64,000 nt of DNA, taken from NCBI GenBank assembly GCA_021234155.1, contig JAJEKV010000203.1, forward strand, positions 62,001 through 126,000, in the 5' to 3' direction. The stretch is from Isoetes taiwanensis. Its lineage: Eukaryota > Streptophyta > Lycopodiopsida > Isoetales > Isoetaceae. The notes beneath the pieces were generated by a model. That model ran no database searches and was not told where the DNA came from. It saw only the letters and a program-made list of their open reading frames with translations. Shown one piece after another: positions 56,201 through 64,000 of the stretch. How positions within the stretch are numbered: the stretch's first letter is position 1; each line of letters opens with the position of its first letter. A program made the position numbers and the translations under genes.

Positions 56201-56977
56201 GGTACATGTGATGTCTAATTGTTGGACTACTTGTATGAAACAAAATGTCCAATAGAAATGTGAAATTTGTTGTTCATCACATAGCAATAGCCATATTTTA
56301 GCCTGTATTTATAGAAGATAAATTGCGTTGGATAATTATCACGGCACAGATTGCTTTTTGCTCTACATGTTATATACCTAAGTATCCTTTCCACCACACC
56401 ACCTGTGAAATGGTTGTGTATCACAATCAAGTGTCAAGAATCTTGCCGCACTGAAGCAATCACTATGTCTGGAAATGAAATGATCGTTATTAACCTTCTT
56501 GAGACCTAACACGCCCAATCTATTCACAAAAGTTCATGTCATTTGCAAAACAGATGGCATTTCATCAGAGAAACCTTGGACCAAGGAATTGACATCAAAG
56601 AATTATACTTCCCCAAGTTTACCAATCAACGAACCAATGTATGGCTATACATGCTTTCAACTTATCAGCTCACATTGCATAATGGCAGCGAAAAACGACA
56701 CTCCCGGAATAATTTATAAGTGTAGCAATCCATTGCTTGCAGTATTAAGTGTAGCAATTCATTGCTTGCAAAATAGCTGGTGGTCTGGTCCTACAATAGC
56801 TGGGGTTGATTAACTTTTCCCAACTTTCTATGCGATCGCATCCAGGGGAATTCCATGCAGAGAAAAAATGCATTTCCATTTCAAGGAACCCCTTAAGTAA
56901 AATAATGTACTTTTGGTACCAACATCTGATGTGACTAAGCATCATGCGAGGAAACGGAGAAAAAAAGGTAACATACA
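53280..56977. other. AT-rich region without a supported gene
   Basis: A minus-strand frame of 236 codons (53034-53744) runs partly through the TRIM LTR and is not convincing as a gene; its upstream part (53280-53744) is hydrophobic and unrecognised. At about 56,012 a good acceptor (gtatttgcag) is followed by an open stretch that reads DGNLSFNIHKCHIVDGCEPF and YKTIWAYCFRCKNG, which looks exon-like with paired Cys residues. Without neighbouring exons no product can be named. Confidence 0.3.
55192..55440. repeat. About 125-bp tandem duplication with a small palindrome in each copy
   Basis: Copies start near 55199 and 55322 (gat.cgatacatg.gtatgat), share acatgctttca and tatgaccatcgt or taatgaccatcgt, and each ends with the palindrome gagctatagctc. 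The two copies differ at many positions, so the duplication is old. Confidence 0.75.
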
Positions 56978-58665
56978 TCTTATATTATAAAAATATAGCG
57001 TGTGTCTTCAATGGAGCCCTAAATCGGACGGTCGAGGATTTGATTGACCAATGGTGGAGATGATGTGTGCGTGTCTTCAACTAAAATTTCATCTTGACTA
57101 TGGCTTCAATATGAAAGGGAAAAGGAAAAAGGAAAAAGGAAAAGGAAAAGGAAAAGGGAAAAGGAAAAGGAAAAGGAAAAACGATGAAAGGGAAAAGGGA
57201 AAAGGGAAAAGGAAAAGGGGAAGGGAAAAGGAAAAATGATGAAAGGAAAAAAGAAAAAGGGCAAAGGAAAAGGGGAAGGGAAAAGGAAAAATGATGAAAG
57301 GGAAAAGGGAAAAGGAAAAGGAAAAGGGGAAGGGAAAAGGAAAAATGATGAAAGGGAAAAAGGGAAAAGGAAAAGGGGAAGGGGAAGGGAAAAGGAAAAA
57401 CGATGAAAGGGAAAAGGGAAAAGGAAAAGGGAAGGGAAAAGGAAAAAAAGATGAAAGGGAAAAGGGAAAAGGGAAAAGGGAAAAGGGAAAAGGGAAGAGG
57501 GAAAAGGAAAAACGATGAAAGGGAAAAGGGAAAAGGGAAAATGAATAAAAGAAAGGTAAGAGGAAAAAAGAAAGAGAAGGAGAAAAGGAAGAAGGAAAGT
57601 AAGGGTGAGAAAAGTAGAAAAAGGTAAGGGAAAATAAGAAAAGGTTGCAAAGTCCATGGGAAAAAGAAAAGTAAAAAGGAAAAGAGAGGGGGAAAAGGGC
57701 AAAAGAGAACTTGGGAAAAGGGAACGAGAAAAGGAGAAAAAAAGAAAGGGCAAAAAAAAGGAAAGAGAGAAAGGGTGAAGAAAGAGAAAAACGGAAGCAA
57801 AAAGAGCATCGAGAAAAAGGAAGAGGGAAAGGATGGAAAAAGGAGGAAAAGGGTGGGGGGAAAGTAGAATAGACAAAGGGTAGGGAGCAAGCAATAGGAA
57901 AAGAGAAAAAGAGGAAGGAGAAAAGAGCACGAGAAAAAAGGGAAGAGGAAAAGGGTGAATAAATAGAAAAAAGAAAGGGAAAAAGAGTATGGGAAAGGGA
58001 AAAGAAAAAAGAAACAAGAAAGGAGAAAGTGGAAAGGGGAAAAGGGGGAAGAGGATAGGGAAAGAAGGAAAAAGGGTACATAAAAAAGGTTGAGAAAAGG
58101 GAATGGAAAGAGGCATATGAAAAGGGAAAGGGAACGGGAAAGGGAAAATGTAAAGGAAGGGGAAAGAGAAAGGAAAGGGAAAAAGGGAACAGCGCAAAGC
58201 AAAAAGGTGGGGAAATTATGAAAAGGGAATGGAAAGTTGAAAGGAAAAGGGAAGCGGAAAAAGGAGAAGGGAAAGCAGAAAGAGCATGAGGAAAAGGGGA
58301 GAGAGAAATGGGAAAAGAGATGGGGAAAAGGGCACGTGATCAAGAGGAAGAGGGTGGGGAAAGGAAGAAAAGGGCACATGAAAAGGTAAGCAAAAGAGAA
58401 CGAAAAAAATGCATGAGAAACGAGAAAGAGAAAAGGAAAAGGAAAAAGCAGGGAAAAAGAGTAGTGGAAAAATGGAAAGAGCGGGGAAAAATAAAAAGGA
58501 AGGGAAAAAGCTGATAAGAAAAAGAGAAAGAAAAAAATGGCAAGGGGAAAGGGAAGGCAAAGGGAGGGAGAAGGGGGTTAGAAAAAAAAAGAAGAAGGAG
58601 AATAAAAAAAGAAAGAAATTAAAGGTTCCTAATTTATGCCCAGCAAGGCTGGGTACCATTACTAG
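56978..58665 (+). mobile_element. Polypurine Helitron T, complete and stand-alone
   Basis: Starts TCTTATATTATAA after an A at 56977 and carries the shared sub-terminal block (57035-57115). The polypurine interior is at about 57112-58620. It ends with the hairpin CCCAGC-aag-GCTGGG (58639-58653) and CTAG at 58662-58665, followed by T. Removing it leaves a simple A^T site. It belongs to the same subfamily as C, D, F and G, but lies outside the tRNA array. Confidence 0.92.
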
Positions 58666-61600
58666 TTCTGTATATAAAATATTCCAAATTATCTGGCAGC
58701 GTCCGCCAAGGGATGTAAAGAAACTCCATCTCCATATATACCAGCATATGTAACTCATGGAAATTATAGAATAGAATAAGCACATTTTTTGTGTTTTGAA
58801 GAATCCGTTTGCTGTTTCTCTGTGGAAATGAAAGGAAAACCCAGGTCACACTATGTTGACAAGAACACGATTCCTTATAAAAAGAAATGAGACTCCACAT
58901 TTACAAGCTTACAAGGTTTTATATGCTATATACCAAGAAGGATGTGAATTACATTTCAGAAGCTACAATTCCATTTGAATTTATAATTCTACAGTTGCAT
59001 CATGCCAAAATAGTGTTTATCTTGCAGTTATAGTTAAGTAAGACAATGCACTTTCAACGGATTACAACCTCCAGAGTAAGCTTTACATATATCCACATAC
59101 CATTTGCTTTGGTTGGTGGTTGAGGCCAGACTACCACATGCATTGTAATTACATGGAAACATGACTCTCTGAGTACATGTGAAATTTTTAACGAAAATTA
59201 TCCAATGTTTTATGCCCAAAGAATTCCATATCATGTCAATTAATTGTTTTCACTGCAGAACATCCACATTCTTTGAGTTTGATGCCAAGCATTCTAGATC
59301 ATGGATGGCAAAGCATATTCAAATTGTAGATGCTTTTTTTTCTAGAACATGACATTCTATATATCCGGACCACTCTAAGAGGAAGGAAGTAATGTAATAA
59401 GAAGAAGACAAGAAGAAGGTATGGACGGATTTTAAAGCAATCAATACTGCGGCAGATACAAGATACTGACCAAGTTGCATGTGGGGAAGCGTTATGCCCT
59501 CAACTGCTCCTAGGCATTTTTCTACATGATTACACCATGTGATCCTAAACCAGTTAATTTTAAAAGCACCCACTAAAAGCTACTTGTACCAACTAGGAAG
59601 CACATGGTAATCAGAATTCTCATTTACTAAGGATTCCCCTGGTCAAACTAGAAAGGTCATACACATGCCATAACAAATTTTAAGAAACAATAGCTTGAGC
59701 ACTAGAGCTTGTCATCCAACCTTTCCTACACCGAAAACCAACCTGCAAGCGCAGCCCAAAGGAATAATGATGACTTTCCAGCTTTTAACAAATCTCTCAA
59801 TTCTTGACCTGCATATTCAGCAAGTTAAAATATTTTACAGACCACATTACACCAAACAATTACATGACTGAAAAGGATGGATTGCTTAGAATGGTTCTTC
59901 CCTTCTTACTTGGAGCAATTTCCTAATGACTATTTCCCCAGCCAATCCAAAGTTGCAAAACTAGAAAACAATCAACGCATGGGATGACTCAAGACAACCT
60001 CGCAAGGCACGCCAAAATACTAATTTTAAGTGTTAGGATGAACTCATGTTTGCTGATTGAGAAGTTACTACACCTCAGATGTGTACACGCCGCCTTGATC
60101 GATTCCCGAAAAGATGGCATAAGAAATAGCAAGATTTCAAAAATCCAAATCCCCCCAACAACAAGGTGAAGATTCAAAGAATCTATTTAGCCTAGCAATC
60201 AAAGTTGAAAAAGTCAAGAGGCCACCTAGAAGTCAATTTAAAGTGAAAGGTAATCAATTAAATTTCAATACGGTTGGGACACTTTAATGCCCTCTAAAGA
60301 AACGTGGAAAACTACACAACAGCTTTTTCTCTTACCATTTTATCTTTTCTTAGCCTTGAAGTGGTTTATGGCATTCGAGTAACCTTTCACGCCCAACGCC
60401 GCATCACAAGGATGTAAAAATATAAGCTTTTCTATCTATAAAGTGTTAATAATGTTTACGCCAAGCAGCTTCACCAATACATGGCATCAATTAGTTGCAC
60501 AAACAAAATCTAGCCATAGTAATATGTCAAAGATGTTAAAGCATATCTCTTTTCCTTTCTCGTTAAGCATGCGGGGTTGCTAACAAATTGGGCATGTTCC
60601 CTTTAAATTTAAGGCTTGCTTGTAGGCAAATAAAGAAGATGGCGTGAACATGCATTATAAGTGCATGAAACACATAGATAATGTTCATGCAATCCTATGC
60701 TAATGTGCTCACCGCACTAAAACTATAAGTGAATGGATGGAGACGCAAAGAAAATGTAAAGCCGGACAAATTCCGTCTCTGCAGCCATGCATGCCTCATT
60801 CAGTTTTTACAACCGCTTTTTTTTGCTACATCCCTTAATCCATAACATTCAAATCTTATCACAGCTTTGGAGCTTGTTGTAGCCTGCTTTTGGCAACTAT
60901 TAAAGACCCATCTACGTAAGATAATGCAAGTAGGCTTGTGCCAAAATCTCTTTCAAGATTTGTCTTTGTGCTTTGTACATTCTCATGCAGAGTCTCTTTT
61001 CCGCCCCGAGATGTGCCATGATTGATCCCGTGTTAAATCCTTTTTAACTGCAGGCAAAATATTTGTGCATCCTACTTCAAATCTTTGGCCTCAAGAGCAC
61101 GCTTTTGTGATCATTTTCTGCTTTATCTTATTTCTGCGTGGGCATAGTTCGATGGATCAAATGCAAAGAAAGATTTGCATGTGGGGACATGGATTAAGAG
61201 AATAAACAAGTTTTACGAGAATCAAATATTAGATAAAGAAATAGCCATCAAACATGGGTTTTTGCATAAGTTGAGCATAGAACCGAGCCATGATTCTTAC
61301 AAAATGACAAAACCCATCCTTACTCTAAGAAATCAAAGCCCGGAAAATACAATAACTCAAACCTTTATATTCAACCTCAAGGCTTTGTAAACTCGAACAT
61401 GGCCCTCAAGACGTAATCCAGATCACTCAATCTGAAAATTTGCAATATAAAAATGGGATCAATTTTTTTTTTATAGATCCTAATGGGTGATCGCGAACTC
61501 CTTCAATGGCCTCACCAACGCTTTCAATCAACTAAAACAAAAACAAACACTTGTAAAATTTATTCAACAAATGGAGGCGAAGAAATCAAGGCTTACTAGA

Positions 61601-61978
61601 TTAGAGAAGAAGGCGTTAAAGAGTTACCGACAAGAGGTGAAACCGAGAGGACATGGTGGGTCGTTGCAAAAGATGCTAACGAGAGTATCCATAGCCGATG
61701 CTCTGTTGTATTGCCGCCATCCGTTCGAACATCACCGGCCCACAATGCAGGTGACCGCCAATTTACAGAGAAGAGTAGGTTTTTAGCAGTCACCGACATA
61801 TCCTAGGTATATTCTAGTATATACTTAAGATATGCCATAAACCCACATAAACAAGGGTTTGCCCCCCTAGGGGCAACCCAAAAATCCAACATTTGAATTT
61901 TTTCTATGCCATTAGAATTCAATAGCCATTATCGAATTGCTGTACACAAACATTCTGTTTTATTCAATTATATCACAA
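58666..61978. other. AT-rich region, nothing recognised
   Basis: Short frames below 100 codons on both strands, with no domain motifs, convincing splice patterns or RNA genes. A 99-codon frame at 61487-61786 (plus) is Lys/Arg-rich with a coiled-coil-like start but is unrecognised. Confidence 0.4.
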
Positions 61979-64000
61979 CTAGAAAAAGTGCCCAGCGTTG
62001 CTGGGCTTTTGTTGGAAATATGCCATTATACATTGATGATGGGCAAAGAAAGTCGGGCTACGAGGTTTCTTGTGTTCATGGCAACATTGAATTTAAAAGG
62101 CTCATCTTAATGGGGTTTAGAAGACACATTTTTTGTTTTTTCCCCTTTTTTTTTTCCACGATTGTTCATTCAAAGGACTTGGCCAAGACTTAGATCCATA
62201 GGATACCATGGAGCCAAGTTAATGACAAATGTTGGGGTTAGTATTTATTCTAGACCGCGATAAAGTATTAGAACATGATACCAATATGCATTGTTAGCAA
62301 AAGCAAGAATTTTCTTTCTATGTTGTTAAAGTTGAAAACCTAGTATGTTCTTTTATGTTCATATGTATGTTATAAAACTATAGAAGACAAAACCCGCTAT
62401 TGCAGGCAAAGCTGAAAAACTTGTAAACTTATCGAGCAACTTCTATTTCTTATAGTTATTGAAAATAAATAATTGGCCTTTTACATCCTCTATATAGGTT
62501 TCACATTTCTTAGCACAGAAGATTGATGATTAAGGTTACACTGTTAACAATTTTTGGGTGGCCCACTATAATTGTATAGACCTGCTTTCATAAATTGCCT
62601 TTTAAGTACTACATAGCCCTAATTTAATTCATGCTTATCTTAATGCCATGACAAAATTAACATAATGTATATATATTCGAAATAAATAAAGGACAGCTTA
62701 AAGCCAGTCCATTATATTCGAGGATTGATCTATTACCTTTCTCAACCAAAGTGATATTAGAGTGCAATAAGTTCTCTCACATGAATGCATAAGTTGGATT
62801 GGTGAAACCTAGAACCAACCTAGATGCCTTTGAAATTAGTAATTTTGGGGCCTAATGCTATGCCAAATGGGCCCCTGCATGTACTACGAACCTTAAGAAT
62901 TAAATATCCTCTAACGTAAGCATAGACACTTTGGCTTAGATTCCAATTCATATTTCAAGTCACCGAACAGTAATGCTTATGCTTTTGCACTTGTATTCTA
63001 TCTTACTATAGCTGAGTCACGTAAAATATAGCAAACTCTAAGGTTACTTTAAATGTAAACCAATCAAGAATACAAACGGACAACCATGGTCACATATATA
63101 TCAAGATCTGCTTTTAGATGAGTACAAAGTAATTCAACGATATGATAACGAATGTTTTCAGCTTCCAAAATAAGTCAAAATACCTTTTACTGTCAGAATA
63201 TAAATTACATATGGCTTTTTTTTTTAAAAAAAAAATATTATGAATTTGCCAACCTAGTCCAATACTATATTTAAGGACTTACTCTTTGGAAAATAGCCAA
63301 AGTTGTACCTCTTAGGAGATTGATTCAAGAACATAACAGGCAAATGTTCAACAACATATTCTTTACCATGGAAAATGTATGCGGACTTCAGATATAATTT
63401 GTATTCAAAGACGAAGTTTCACAACATCCCCAATCGGTTATGTAGATCCATTCCATAAAAGAGCTTGTCAATCCTTTGGCAAAATCATCAAAAACACTTG
63501 GAGTATTGTTCATGTCCATCCTTCTTTCATCCAATATAAAGGCAATGAAGAGCAATAAGAAGAGAGATGTTTGTACCGCATCCAATCAAGAATTTGTTAA
63601 CATGATAATGGTAACAAATCTAGGGCCGAAGGTATATAAGTCGCTTGGTTTATCACCCGGCCACTCACTTCACCTTCTTAGCCTTATGCTAGATAAAGAA
63701 CAATGGATTAAAAAGTCAGGTTGCATGATAACAATACAAACATTATGGCAATTGTCGGTTTCAAAAGCAACTAAAAGTGTGGAAATTTTCCTAGGAACTG
63801 TGGTTCCATGTACTCAATAGCCATGCACAATTAATTAGATGCTTTCCATCTTCAAAACAAGATAATAAATTCAATGCAATCACTCCCCTCAAATTATCTT
63901 CTCATTAAAGCACAAGCAAAACAAATATTGAAATTATTACTTCTTTTGATCATTTAGAGTCGTTAACTATGCTTTACCTTTACCACAAACATATAGGAGG
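61979..64000 (-). mobile_element. Helitron U, 3' end and body; 5' end outside the window or lost
   Basis: CTAG (minus strand) is at 61979-61982, with the perfect 17-nt hairpin at 61990-62006. The spacer between them is ACTTTTT instead of ACCATTA, so the 3' tail differs from the other copies. No 5' terminus is found before 64000. The body is AT-rich. A 114-codon plus-strand frame at 63476-63820 has no recognisable motif. Confidence 0.7.

Overview
The window looks like plant nuclear DNA. It holds eukaryotic tRNA-Ile(AAU) genes with a plant-style TATA/CAA upstream arrangement, Helitrons with TC...CTAG ends inserted at A^T, a short LTR element (TRIM) primed by initiator tRNA-Met, LINEs, poly(A)-tailed retroinserts and remnants of a GT-AG spliced gene. 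The species, or even the plant class, cannot be fixed from the sequence. No intact host protein-coding gene could be supported; almost everything recognisable is tRNA genes or mobile DNA.

Layout. 1-6110: a short GC-rich open stretch at the left edge; a strand-switching CA/TG minisatellite (about 945-1530); and the decayed exons of a minus-strand gene (about 1798-5795) ending in a Ulp1-like (C48) cysteine peptidase domain. 6111-50957: a tandem array of about 470-bp units, each with one tRNA-Ile(AAU) gene. At least 29 copies or remnants are visible. Copies left of about 43,470 are on the minus strand and copies to the right are on the plus strand, so the two arms diverge from an inversion point. 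The left arm is interrupted by a 635-bp retroinsert with a 14-bp target duplication (7936-8570), by a 5'-truncated LINE with an open reverse-transcriptase frame (10579-11951), and by a 28.7-kb Helitron complex (13693-42371) after which the broken tRNA unit resumes at the next base.

The Helitron complex. One minus-strand Helitron (13693-42371) is filled with further non-autonomous Helitrons in both orientations. They share a 5' end near TCTTATATTATAATG and a 3' end with the hairpin GCCCAGCAACGCTGGGC followed by ACCATTACTAG. Several were inserted inside the AT-rich 5' terminus of another Helitron, and removing them restores the terminus base for base. One subfamily carries 1.5-1.9 kb of nearly pure purine on one strand (GGGAAAA-type repeats). 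No Rep/helicase frame is present, so all copies depend on an enzyme encoded elsewhere.

50,958-64,000: an unidentified block (about 50,958-51,770); a compound TRIM array with LTRs of about 145 bp (52027-53274); AT-rich sequence with small tandem repeats; another polypurine Helitron (56978-58665); about 3.3 kb with nothing identifiable; and the 3' end of a further minus-strand Helitron (61979) that runs out of the window. The only likely functional genes are the intact tRNA-Ile copies. Each unit carries its own pol III elements, so the copies could be expressed independently.
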